Source: Glebionis coronaria
Lineage: Eukaryota; Streptophyta; Magnoliopsida; Asterales; Asteraceae
Direction of reading: 5' to 3'
DNA length: 64,000 nt
Assembly: GCA_025667525.1 (NCBI GenBank)
Contig: CM046877.1
Location: forward strand, 32,756,255-32,820,254
The position numbers were made by a program, and so were the translations under genes. Under the pieces are notes generated by a model that did no database searches, had not been told where the DNA came from, and saw only the letters and a list, made by a program, of their open reading frames with translations. How positions within the stretch are numbered: the stretch's first letter is position 1; each line of letters opens with the position of its first letter. Below are positions 10,987 to 21,167 of this stretch, piece by piece.

Positions 10987-13482
10987 TTCATCTATCAAAC
11001 ATCTACATGTAAATATTAATGAAAGGCAAAATAGAAAATTAAAAATCGTTGAAAATCCAAAAATATTCTTCTCGACATGTCTTTCAGTATCGATAATATG
11101 GACGTACCTAGAAATGTCGGTCAATAACGACAGGGGTGTGTACATAAAGCTCGAATGAAAGTTGTAAATATTTTTCAAAACATGTCATTTCTACTTTTTA
11201 TAAAGGAAAATGTCTATTTTGGACAATTTTTCCACACAACGGGTAGAGCAATCTATCTTGGGTTGTGAGCTTGTGACAAAAAATTCAACGTTTTGAGCTC
11301 AACACAATGGCCTGTAATTACCTTTAGATTGCAACCTGGATCTATATTCATGAGGGAGTGTACGCTTTAGTGCGCTTACTCTTAGCAAAAGAAGAGGAAT
11401 CTTCTTACACTTTAGTGGATTCGTCAAGACATTCAAAGTCTATGAACTCAAGTTTATGCTTTTAAAAATCCATTCTTTTAAAAAATTTGGAATTTTGAGA
11501 TTTTTCAAAAAGCGTTGAGCATAATTTTTTCAAGATATTTTAAATGATGTTCAAAATCTTTCAAAAATTGTGTGTTCAACAACTCCTATCCTCAAAAGTT
11601 TAATGTGGATCATATCCTAAGGGGAAGCGTTTCAAATTCATGCTAAGTTTGACACATTTTTCTCCCGAAAGTTTTTCAAGACTATTCTTCACAATATATT
11701 TTAATCAAATTTGATATCTCTAATATCAAAAGATTTTATATATTAGAGATTGGGGGAGAAAATGTGATTAAAATGTGATCTAAAGACTCAAGCACTTATG
11801 GCTACGATCAAATACACACAACAACTTTAATTCACGACGTTATTGGTGTCAAAAGGGTGGTTAGGTTTAAGTCCTATGATCCAACCAGAACCAGAGGGAT
11901 CTTCCCAGGGACAATCCAATGGATTATTAGAAGTCCTTAGGAAAGATGGAGTAAAATGTGAATGTAGCTGAATGCTGACTAAGTAGTGATGCTAGCACTG
12001 GAACAATCACAAACAAGGTGCTAATAATGATGTCTTGGTAAGCATTGAAGGGGTTGAAGAATGAAAAAGAAATGTACGGATAAAGGGTGTAAAGAAATTA
12101 GCCCTCCATACAACTTAGGTAGAAACCGGGTCAACACATCATGATGACAACACATCATGGACCCAGTGATGTAATGCACAACCCCTCCACAACTGACTCA
12201 GGCTTCTGTCAAAAGAAGTTGTTTTATTGTCACGAAGATCAACACGACTTCTATTGACTTTCTCACTCCGAGATAGTTGATATTGAATAGGTGGCTTCGG
12301 CTCAAGCCTCCGACCACTAAAAGTGCAAAAATCGAGTCTAGAGCCAAGAGATTTATCAAATTTCGTTAGGACACACGGAATGACGATAAAGAGAGTCCTA
12401 CGCTATATCTGTGATATTGCTAGAACATTCAGAGTGATACTACTTAGTATTCACAATGATGAGTGGAAATCCTTCCAGTGTTAACATCAAACAACACTAC
12501 GGTAGGTCATGTGTAAGATTCTTTTAGAATTGAACATGTGTAAACTGAAAAGCAACAGTGGTTTGATTCTGAATTGATTTAAACTCGTTTCAGGTTTCTA
12601 CGCAATATCTTTATGGGCTTGCCAGAACATTCAGAGTGATATTCATTAATATTCACAGTGACGAATGGAGATCCTTCTAGCGTCAACATCAAACAGCGCT
12701 ATGGTAGGCAACTTGCGAGATTATTTATGAATCAAGCTTGTGTTAAATGGAAAGCAACAATGGTAAGATTCTCTAAGAATCAAACTTGTTCCAGGAATTT
12801 GAATTGACGACTTTAATCAAGCGGATATTTATTCAATTGATTCACTCTTTATGTTCATAGTCTTTCTTTGAGACAGTCGAGTAAACAGAACGGGTAGTAC
12901 AGCCGTGAAACCCTGTCAAGGAGGTTCTAAATTGAATCTACCTAATCACAGGTACGATATTTAATATCGTGTAACGGTCTTTACCGACCGAAGGTAAAAT
13001 ACTACCGATTTAGGACGAATGTCAAAGACATTCAGTCCGTGTCTATGTTTTGTCTCAAGAAGGTGATGTTTCAGTGTACTTAGCAAAGTCGAAGATACAT
13101 AACCACATACTCATGCCCAAAGACATATTCAACAATCAAGAAAGCTAAAGACTTCCGCAACTCTGATGATCAAAATCTTCCTTATCAATTAATGTAGAGG
13201 AATGACCTCTCTTCAAAGGAGATTGTTAGCAAGCTTTAAAGATGATGCAAAGTATGATCATGTGGATTAAGACACAAGATCGCAAGATGGCAAAGACAAG
13301 TCAAGAATGATTTGAAGATCTCAAGATTAAAGACAAAGTCGAAAGACAACGACAAAGGCTCAAAGATCACAGCATGAAGGAACAAGACTACTATTACACG
13401 TTCAAGACTCATTTATGACGAGATTCGTAATCTCCATTGATCTCCAAATATCGAAGACGAATGACCTCACATTGGCGTAGAT
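10987..13482 (+). other. long 3' non-coding region of element 3
   Basis: About 2.5 kb lie between the RNase H stop and the 3' LTR without a convincing frame. The first 1.5 kb match 47922-49480, and the later part matches the reverse complement of 27380-27780 and 39330-39700, so it is a conserved part of this copia group. It includes purine-rich runs such as GAGATTGGGGGAGAAAA at 11744-11760 that resemble polypurine tracts. Confidence 0.65.
12401..12780 (+). repeat. diverged tandem duplication, about 200-bp period
   Basis: Two units (about 12401-12570 and 12601-12780) share AGAACATTCAGAGTGATA, TATTCACA, AACATCAAACA and GAAAGCAACA blocks in the same order. The equivalent region on the minus strand at 27600-27780 and 39340-39560 also has two units, so the duplication is old in this family. 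Confidence 0.65.
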
Positions 13483-13876
13483 TGTTAGCCTCAAAATATT
13501 GAGTCAAACAAGAATGTTCGGTCATAAGTTTAATATTGTAACATTTATTAGAACGTTATAATAGTTAGTTAAAATAGTCGTGACATTACGGGCTTGATGG
13601 CTAGCTTAAAAGGCCTCTTTTAAGGTACTAAGCATTTTATTCTAGCCCGACCCATTAAACAAATATATTCCATTAAGGCTACATGTAAGCCCGACTATAT
13701 ATACCTCTCCTACCATGTTAGGAGAGGTTGGATATTTCATTTTTCTTAATCTAATCTCACATAGTATTCTCCACTCTCTCTCTATTTCTCTCTACTTTCT
13801 CTCTCTAGAAATCATCTATTTTCTTCTTTATTTCAATAAATCAACCATGGTGAAGTGAATAAAAATGGAAACAACA
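13483..13876 (+). repeat. 3' LTR of element 3
   Basis: The 394-bp LTR starts TGTTAGCCTCAAAATATTG and ends GGAAACAACA, followed by the target duplication GTAAT at 13877-13881. Confidence 0.92.
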
Positions 13877-13881
13877 GTAAT

Positions 13882-14030
13882 CTATTAAAAACAAAGAAGA
13901 TATACACATAATATCTTCTTGTGATAACCAATATACCTTCAATCTTTATCTCTTCAATTAATATGTTCTTTCAATATAATACGCGTCTTTAGTATTTATC
14001 CTTTACCAGCATTAAGTAACACAACCAACA
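13882..14030 (-). repeat. 5' LTR of element 2, other part (right edge inferred)
   Basis: This continues the LTR interrupted by element 3. On the minus strand a start TGTTGGTTGTG at 14030 pairs with the other end ATCAACA at 8364. The exact edge is not certain because the matching 3' LTR is outside the window. Confidence 0.5.
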
Positions 14031-14515
14031 TTAAGATTTCATCATGTCCATTTTATCCAAATTTGTCCGAACACTACCAACACTAATAACATTACTACCA
14101 GCGTTAAACTATATTAATACTGGTAATGCAATATAAAACCAGTACTAATATTCATAGTTCAACCAACTGGGTCAAATAAAGTTTTAAGATGCGGATATTA
14201 ATATATAATGAATTTTTCTATGTAAAAATACCTATAGAATTATTAGTTGTACCAATATTACAATTACAATTGTTAGGATAACAACTGCAACTAAGAAATC
14301 GCAAACCTTTATTATTCTTTTTTTTGTTGAAAGCAAGTTAGGAACTTAAAGTAAACTTAGCGAAGGAAATAAAAAATGGAATCATTGCGGCAAATAATTC
14401 GCGACCTGAATATATACCCCCAAAATGTAATACTACCTTATAAGTTATAAAGCAACCAAATGTCGCATGGCTAGTTTTATGTAGACAAATCTAAACAATT
14501 TAACAAACTAATTAA

Positions 14516-15289
14516 AGGGCTGTTTGATAAAATTATACGATTTAGTACTGAATGATTTAAAACTTCTGAATGATTTAACGGCTCTGAACCAAAATGTTTT
14601 TGAATGAAACTTATTGTTTGACAAATGCTCTAAATACGTTGAAAATGTAAACATTTTTTCTGCATTTTGTTTGTTATTTTATTATGTTTAAGTTAATGTA
14701 TTTATATATATATTGTTAAAACATGTTAAAGGATATTTTTAGGATAATATACCAATAAAAGACATATAAACTTGTGAAACTTAACGAATTGAAAAAAAGT
14801 AATAAACGTACTCCTTCCGTCTCAATTTATTTGTCCACTTTTGCCTTTTCAAGTTTTTCTTCATCAACTTTAACTTTAAATTAAAAAATTTGTGTTACGT
14901 ATACTTGATGAAAACTATATAAATGATTTGAGTTTTAAATGTATTTTTATTATTATAATTTTTATCAAATATTACATATCACAAAAATTTTAATTTATAT
15001 TTAAGTTGAAGAAGAAAGACTTGAAAAATTAAAAGTGAACAAATAAATTGGGACGGAGAGAGTGTATAATATATAGAATGCGACTGAAGTTATATTTATA
15101 TAAATGTTTTAATAATAATAAATACGTTGGAATAAAAATATAGGTATAAAAGTAAAGCTATGAAAAAGACGCCGAGTCAATTTGCATCTATCACATGCTG
15201 GGCCACTAGATACTTACTTGATTCACTAAGCGACGAATTTTTTCTAACCAAACACCCCTGAACCCATTAAGAGCCTATCAAACACCCCC
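14516..15289 (+). mobile_element. TIR element (MITE-like), hAT- or Harbinger-like
   Basis: Terminal inverted repeats AGGGCTGTTTGATA at the left and TATCAAACACCCCC at the right bound 774 bp. TAA lies on both sides (14513-14515 and 15290-15292), as in Harbinger-type target sites. The inner text (CTGAATGATTTAA, CTGAACCCATTAAGAG) resembles widespread plant hAT MITEs, so the superfamily is undecided. The empty-site equivalent is visible at about 16320-16330 in the second copy of the duplicated upstream region. Confidence 0.65.
14811..15062 (+). mobile_element. Stowaway MITE (Tc1/mariner type)
   Basis: Inverted ends CTCCTTCCGTCTCAATTTAT and the complement of ATAAATTGGGACGGAGAGAG are the classic Stowaway termini. 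A TA lies directly before the left end (14809-14810); the right TA is blurred by substitution. The element is about 250 bp and AT-rich, and it is nested inside the TIR element at 14516-15289. Confidence 0.85.
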
Positions 15290-16431
15290 TAAGCTTCATT
15301 GCATGACAAATAATCTTGTTTAATATATGTAGATTTCACAATCTCTTGTGATAAGCGAACCTTCATTTCAAAATCTATTGTGATAAGATAATCTTGTTTA
15401 ATATATGTACATTTCACAATATTATCTAATACATTCGATCGATATTAATGATGTTTAAAATGCTGGTTAATCGACCTGGCCGAGCTATTGGGTCATAGTT
15501 TAACCGTGTTTTTAAGCAAAATTTGGCTCTCGGCGACTCAATCGTTGACGGTTCAACCGGTCCGGTCAACCAAGGTTTTAGGACACTAATATTAATATAT
15601 AACGAATTTTATTATGTAAAAGCACCCACATAATTATTAATTATTATAATATCATAATTATAAAACATTAAATACAAAAACATATTCATACATTAAACTA
15701 AAACATCATAACAAATTTGATTAATGTCTTAGCTTTGTTATTGCACCGAATTAGGTTTACTTAGTAGGGCTTCAAATTTCCCTTCTATACATGTCTTTTT
15801 ATATTGATGCAATTGATTCAAGTCTCGTAAAAAAAATACATCATTAATAAACCATGTGAAATATTTACTAGCATTTTGTTAAAATTTGTCCACTTTTTAA
15901 CATGGTTGATTGGGATACACCGGAAATTCTAGCTCTCTTATCTAGCACTAGTTATTATGCTTCTTAAGTGAAATCTTTTAATAAATGATGTACTAATTGA
16001 ACAAATAACTTATGATCCAAGTTACAAAATTAAATCACAACTTTTAACATTGACAAAAACATTAACAAATCCTAAACCTAATTATATTCCGATTTTTTTC
16101 CTTTTATTTAACTCATAGTAAACTCAGTGAAGGAAACAACAATTGGAATTAATACCTTAAATAATTCATGCCCGGAATATATACCCTAAAAATGTAATAA
16201 TACCTTATTAGTTATAACAAAGCTGCAAAGTTCCCCAGACAAATGTAGCATTGTCCAGACAAAAATGTAATACTACCTTATATAAGTTTGAAGGAGACAA
16301 ATACAGACAATTTTACAAACTAATCAAGCTTGAGATTGCATGACAAGATGATCTTGTTTAATACTACGTATGTAAATTTCACAATCTCTGTTTACAAGCG
16401 AATCTTCATTTCATAAACACATTTCTCACCT

Positions 16432-16441
16432 GTATATATAA
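16432..16441 (+). promoter_or_regulatory. TATA box of the host gene
   Basis: GTATATATAA lies 56-65 bp before the ATG at 16497, which leaves room for a short 5' leader. The position is typical for a plant core promoter. Confidence 0.6.
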
Positions 16442-16496
16442 TCGAGTTTTGCAACAACCCTCATTGCACCATCACAGCTTCTTTAGTGATACAAAA

Positions 16497-17995
16497 ATGT
16501 CTTCTCTTCTTTTTTGTAGGCACTCAATTCATATGCTTTGTGCAATTCTGCTTTTTCAGATTGTTTGCCATGCATATCATCCGTTTAACGACTTCAAGAG
16601 CTCCGAAGAGGAGACTGTATCATTTGAAGGTACGTGTATACTTTATCTCTATTTATGATCCTTTAGAATAGATGATTTCTTAAGTAATGAAAATGAATCA
16701 GAGAAGCATGTTCACGGATCAGAACCTTTACTTCTAATAGAAACAATATCTTTATCTTAACATGCATGATGCTTATAAGACATTTTATGTTTTGATTAGA
16801 AGTACATTACCCTAACAAGGTTGAATAAATATATAATTAATTAGTACTTTAACATTTTCTAAACGCAGGTGGAGACTTTGCACAAAGGGCAAATAGTTTT
16901 GAAGAATCCAAAGTGTCTAAAGCGAATTACTTCCCCAGGAAAGATGCCATATCTGCTCAACCTACTATCGAACAAATCAAAGCTATGATAGCCCGTTTTG
17001 CCCCTTTGATCTACTTCCACCCTGATGAAGAATACTTTCCATCATCTGTTCCATGGTTCTTCAAAAATGGGGCGCAACTATTTGATCCCAAACCTCAAGG
17101 GATCACCAATAATGGTGATAACCTTCCACGCAACGGTAACTTAGATAGTGCATTCCTAGACCTCCCTTCTGATCAACCTTTACATGATACAGTGAAAAAA
17201 GGGTCTTTGGGCGATGCGGTTGCTTATATTCACGCCAAACCTGTAGTAACCGGTAGTTTTACTGATATTGTCATATGGTTTTATTACCCATTTAATGGTC
17301 CAGCAAAGTTGCAACTTGGACCTTTCATTATTCCACTATTGAAGGCGGGAGAACATGTTAGTGACTGGGAACATATGAGGTTAAGGATCGATAACTTAAG
17401 TGGGAGCTTAAAACAAATTTATCTAGCTCAGCATGGTAAGGGAAAATGGTTAGAGGCTTCTGAATTTGAGTATAATGGTGAAAGGCCGGTGGTGTATGCA
17501 TCTTTGCATAATCATGCACTCTATAATGCTCCCAAAAATTACATATATTACAATGCAGAGAAGCTCATTGATCCACTTGATAAACAAATGCTTATACATG
17601 AGCTCACTACTGCTTATCCAAGTGAGTTCAGTAGTGCTTATCCAAGAAAATCAATGCTTTTCTCCTTGGCTGTTGGTCCTGTGGACAAGGCAGGCAAAGG
17701 TGCTGTATTTGATATTCTTGCGACACCATCGAGCTATGAAATTGTTGCTCTTGATTATGGTGCTGAACGTGTTGTTCCACCACCATGGTTGGACTATACC
17801 GGGAGATGGGGACCTACAATTTTTACTTCATGGAAAGATGGGGTCGTTGGAGCTATAGGTAACTTGCCAGGTGGAAAGATTTTTAAATGGATTGCCAAAA
17901 AAATTGTGAGGAGGCTCCCTGACTCACTATTCGCACAAGAAGGACCTGCAGGTCCTAAGATGAAACCAAGCTGGGATGGAGATGAGAGCACATGA
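16497..17995 (+). CDS. DUF946 / Vps62-like protein with signal peptide (two exons)
   Basis: Exon 1 is 16497-16629 and exon 2 is 16869-17995. The intron has donor GTACGT (16630) and acceptor AAACGCAG (16868). The joined frame gives 419 residues. Residues 1-26 have a hydrophobic core (MLCAILLFQIVCHA), consistent with a signal peptide or signal anchor. The DUF946/Vps62 family hallmarks follow: FAPLIYFHPDEEYFPSSVPW early in exon 2, then VSDWEHMRLRI, YLAQHGKGKWLEASEFE, PVVYASLHNHALY and GRWGPTIF. The family is named after yeast Vps62, but the plant proteins have no established reaction, so I give none. The frame is intact and intron phase fits (G|GT). It is the only recognisable host gene and lies in a small island between retrotransposons. 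Start choice: the ATG at 16497 is preferred over the upstream in-frame ATG at 16449, which lies too close to the TATA box. Confidence 0.9.
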
Positions 17996-18726
17996 TTTTT
18001 GATTTTACATTTCATGATTTTGTTAAAGTTGTTTAGTTATCTCGATAAACATACTTTGTAAGGAACGAAGTCTAAAATAATATTTATAATATCCTGTTTC
18101 AATATGTGTTTATCTTGGCCTGATAGTTTTAGTAACTTTAAATGCCTTGATTGAGATTGAAACTACACTTGAACTCTTGAAGCAAGATGTCTTGCCTTGT
18201 ACAAAAGAAATCAACTTTAAAGTTTAACCAAATTTGAATTTTTGACATAAACTATATAACCAAACTTACAATGTGAACCTAGAAAGGATCCACAAAAGCA
18301 GGCCACGATATTCTTAATTAAAAATGTCGTTTTAACACAAGTGATATGGTAAACATCTCAAAAGACTACCTGCAGAATGTCGAAGCAACTCAAATTACCT
18401 ATAAATTTAGTAGGATTTTTTCGTTTTATTAATAACTTCCTCATCACTAACATGTTCTCCCGCTTTTCCTAGCTTAATGGTGATCATGGTAGTCTCAACA
18501 TTGACGGGCAATTAAAAGGATAGTACAACTATATTACGGAGTACTATATCAGTATATGTACCAGTGACTCCGGGTTTGGCGTGTATAAGCGGCCACATCT
18601 TTCAAATACCCTTTTTTCACCATATCATATTATCATGTGAAGGTTGATTGGAAGGGAGGTCTAAAATGGCATCATCTCGTTTCATGGAGGGTTATCACGA
18701 CATTGTTCCTGATCACATGACGTTTT
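17996..18726 (+). other. 3' flank of the host gene
   Basis: AT-rich DNA with AATAAT-type polyadenylation-like signals at 18077-18090. I see no other gene or element in it. Confidence 0.5.
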
Positions 18727-19530
18727 TGTAAGTTTTATGGACGTAAAATTAATAGTCGTGTGTTAGGATCGAACTCGGGATTACGGGATTGCACACAATA
18801 CAACGTAAAGAGTTAATTTATTAATAAATGTATTTATATATTTATTAATTAAATCAAGCTTTAAATATTTAACCGTCGTTAAGTTTAAGAGTTAGGACTA
18901 ACGGGTAACATGGAATATTAAACGAGAGGAAAAGCATCCGGAACACCCTTTGCGGTGGTTCGACCGGCGGTGGACAAGAGAAAGGAAGGGAAAGATTTTT
19001 TTCCTAATTTGTGTTTTGTCTTGGCCTCCATGTTTTAGTACCCTATATAAACACATGGGGTGCTTCATATTTCTTCACCCCACTTTCTTCCTCTCTCTCT
19101 CTCTCTTGCAATCGACGACCAAACACCCTTTTAGGGTTCCTTTGAGTTGTTTGATTTTTTGAATCAAGTCCTAGCCCCTCTCTAGGATTGTTGAGTTGAT
19201 TTTCCACTAAACGCTTAAGCTCGTTTTATACGTACTAGTGTTACAGTTAACTCGTTATTATACATGTGTACAAGAAGGTAATATAATCTTATATTAGATT
19301 GTATCTTGGATCGATTAACAAAACGGTAAGGGGTTAATCATTGATCCGTCATAAACCCTAATTGGTGTATTGTTCTTGATTGGTGGAATCGCATTAGCTA
19401 AAAGATATGTAACCCTAATTCGATTAATTATGAATGTGTTATTATTATGATCTTGTTAAATCGCTTGCGCTATTACGTGCTTTGACCTTTATTATGTTTT
19501 CATAATTGTTCTGAACTTCATAAACCTTCA
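18727..19530 (+). repeat. 5' LTR of family A copy 2
   Basis: The 804-bp LTR starts TGTAAGTTTTATGG and ends AAACCTTCA, homologous to 4098-4918. A TATA box (TATATAAA) is at 19044-19051. A primer-binding-site-like sequence follows directly, so this is a 5' LTR of a longer element, not a solo LTR. Confidence 0.87.
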
Positions 19531-19531
19531 G

Positions 19532-19544
19532 TGGCATCAAGAGC
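19532..19544 (+). promoter_or_regulatory. primer binding site, family A copy 2
   Basis: TGGCATCAAGAGC, one base after the LTR end, is a variant of the tRNA-Met complement TGGTATCAGAGC. Confidence 0.7.
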
Positions 19545-20000
19545 TGTTTTAACATGTTATAATTATCGAGATCTGAAGGTTTTTTAATTAATAACTGTTT
19601 TGAGTTAAAACTACATGTTTTTACGGTTCTTTAAATTTTTAGGGTTTTGTTTTTTAAATCATTTTTAGCCGATTTTTTTAAAAGGAATTTTTTTGAAACC
19701 CTAAAATTGCATGTTTTATGATCTTTTGATTAATTGCATGATTAATTGTTATGTCATGTACATTAAGGTTACGATCCGTAGAGATTTAATTGTTAAGTGT
19801 TGTGGGTGGATCCATGATGAACATGCATGTTTTTTCATGGATCATATGATTTTATGTGCTACTTGTTTTATTTGATTCAATAAATCTAGAACTAGGGAAG
19901 ACTTTTATATCAATAGAAAAACTTAAATTTGTATATTTACTGAATAAAATCGTATGGATGTGGCTATTTGATATATTTATTGCACATATAAATTGTTAGT
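19545..20000 (+). other. leader of family A copy 2
   Basis: T- and A-rich sequence without a reading frame between the PBS and the LINE fragment. It is assigned to the retrotransposon leader by position only. Confidence 0.5.
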
Positions 20001-20466
20001 TTGTGTTTACGATTTAGTTTTTTTTGTTTGCCTAAATGTTTATGTGAATATATGTATTGTTGTAAACAAGGGAAACCTTGTGAATTGACGTCTATCCTGT
20101 GGGGCAAGTTCGCTTGGTGGGAGATTGATCTTCCAGTTTCCTCTTCTATTGACGATTGGTACGGGTGGATTGACTCTTTACACATCTCGCGGGGGTCTAA
20201 GGTTGTAATCGAAGCAGTGGGAGGTACGATTTTATGGTGCATTTGGAAGTTTAGGAATGATCTTCTCTTTTCGCATACTCCGATGAAGAAGTCCTGTGTA
20301 TGGGACTTGATCCTTTCGTTCTCTTATCTTTGGATTTCTTCTCAAAATCATAATTGTAATTTTAGGTGGGATTGCTGGCTGCGTAAACCTTTAGATTCTT
20401 TTTCTACCTTGTAATGTTTTTCTAGCTTTTAGCTAGCCTTAATAAAATTGCCGTTAAAAAAAAGGG
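20001..20466 (+). pseudogene. LINE (non-LTR retrotransposon) 3' end fragment
   Basis: The frame 20001-20414 ends with a conserved plant L1-type tail: SSSIDDWYGWIDSL, then WCIWKFRNDLLFSH, which matches the W-x-W-x-x-RN pattern seen after the zf-RVT domain of plant LINE RTs. The stop at 20412 is followed by a short 3' UTR and an A-run (20456-20463), as expected for target-primed insertion with 5' truncation. The left boundary is not clear and I could not identify a target duplication. Confidence 0.75.
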
Positions 20467-21167
20467 TAATTTTAAAAAAAAATATCGACTAAATCAGATA
20501 TAAAACTAAAATTGTTTTGAGATCTAAATTACATTAAGCTGTGTTGATTGGTAATTTGCCATAATATTTAGAAAGGCCTACTCAATTTGACAAACTGTGT
20601 GGTGGGTATAACGCGTTGCTGGTCATGTACCTGACTAAGGAAGGAGGTTATGTCATTGTCGCTGACCAAATTTCCAGCTTGCTTGTGCGTCAAATTAAAG
20701 TTATCTACGATTATTTTGTACAATTACTTTAAGGTTGATTTACTGCGAATTCACATCTGAAACACAATGAATAAGGTTGTTGCTTTGTGCTTTAGCCGAG
20801 TTCTAGAAAATGTACGTTATGAATTTTGTTGCGTGTAATTTTTTAATTGGTTTAACCAATGTCTCAACAATTATTTATGTATATTTTATCTTGTCGAAAA
20901 GTTTACTAAATGTTTATTAAACTTATGATATGAAGATGTATGCATGCTTCTCCATACATAGATTTTGACATCAAAATTTATACCCTAAAATTTAAGTCAA
21001 ATGCCATCTAATTGACAGACACTTGAAGTTACAATGTCGTCATGTGAGATCCTGGACGAGATTGTGATGGAAAGAAAACTTTCGTGATTGAATGAGACTT
21101 CACATGAATAGTTTTACGTTCTTTAGATTAGACGATTTAATTAAGTTACTTAGTGAGATCTAGAATT
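20467..21167. other. unassigned sequence
   Basis: About 700 bp of AT-rich DNA without open frames or recognisable repeats. It may belong to the leader of family A copy 2 or to an unrecognised insertion. Confidence 0.4.

Larger units (their letters stand above)
8689..13876 (+). mobile_element. Element 3: LTR-flanked copia deletion derivative, 5188 bp
   Basis: Two LTRs (8689-9096 and 13483-13876) enclose the element. A 5-bp target duplication GTAAT is present at 8684-8688 and 13877-13881, so it inserted as a unit into the LTR of element 2. The interior lacks a PBS next to the 5' LTR and lacks gag, protease, integrase and most of RT. It keeps the last few codons of a coiled-coil gag tail (9150-9230), a GTCAC-motif block, RNase H and a long 3' non-coding region. 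The interior is homologous to 46090-49480. Confidence 0.9.
4919..14030 (-). mobile_element. Ty1/copia element 2, minus strand, 5' half (interrupted)
   Basis: Read on the minus strand, this element has an LTR (split between 13882-14030 and 8364-8688), a PBS, gag, protease and the first part of integrase. The integrase is cut at 4919 by the LTR of family A copy 1. Its own LTR is split at 8688/13882 by element 3. The right edge at 14030 is an inference from the terminal pair TGTTG...CAACA. Confidence 0.8.
14150..16412 (+). repeat. diverged duplication upstream of the host gene
   Basis: Copy one (about 14160-14515 and 15290-15425) and copy two (about 15590-16412) share blocks in the same order: TATTAATATATAA; AGTAAACT with GAAGGAAA; TGGAAT; GAATATATACCC; TGTAAT with ACCTTAT; TTTAACAAACTAAT or its variant; TGCATGACAA; ATCTTGTTTAATA; TTTCACAATCTC. 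Copy one is split by the TIR element at 14516. A short extra duplication of ATCTTGTTTAATATATGTA with TTTCACAAT is seen at 15310-15420. The second copy supplies the promoter region of the gene. Confidence 0.65.

Noticed and set aside
17466..17858. 130-codon frame inside the host gene
   Set aside because: Shadow of exon 2 in another frame with no independent support.
19964..20242. Minus-strand 92-codon frame
   Set aside because: Antisense to the LINE tail, which has recognisable protein motifs on the + strand.
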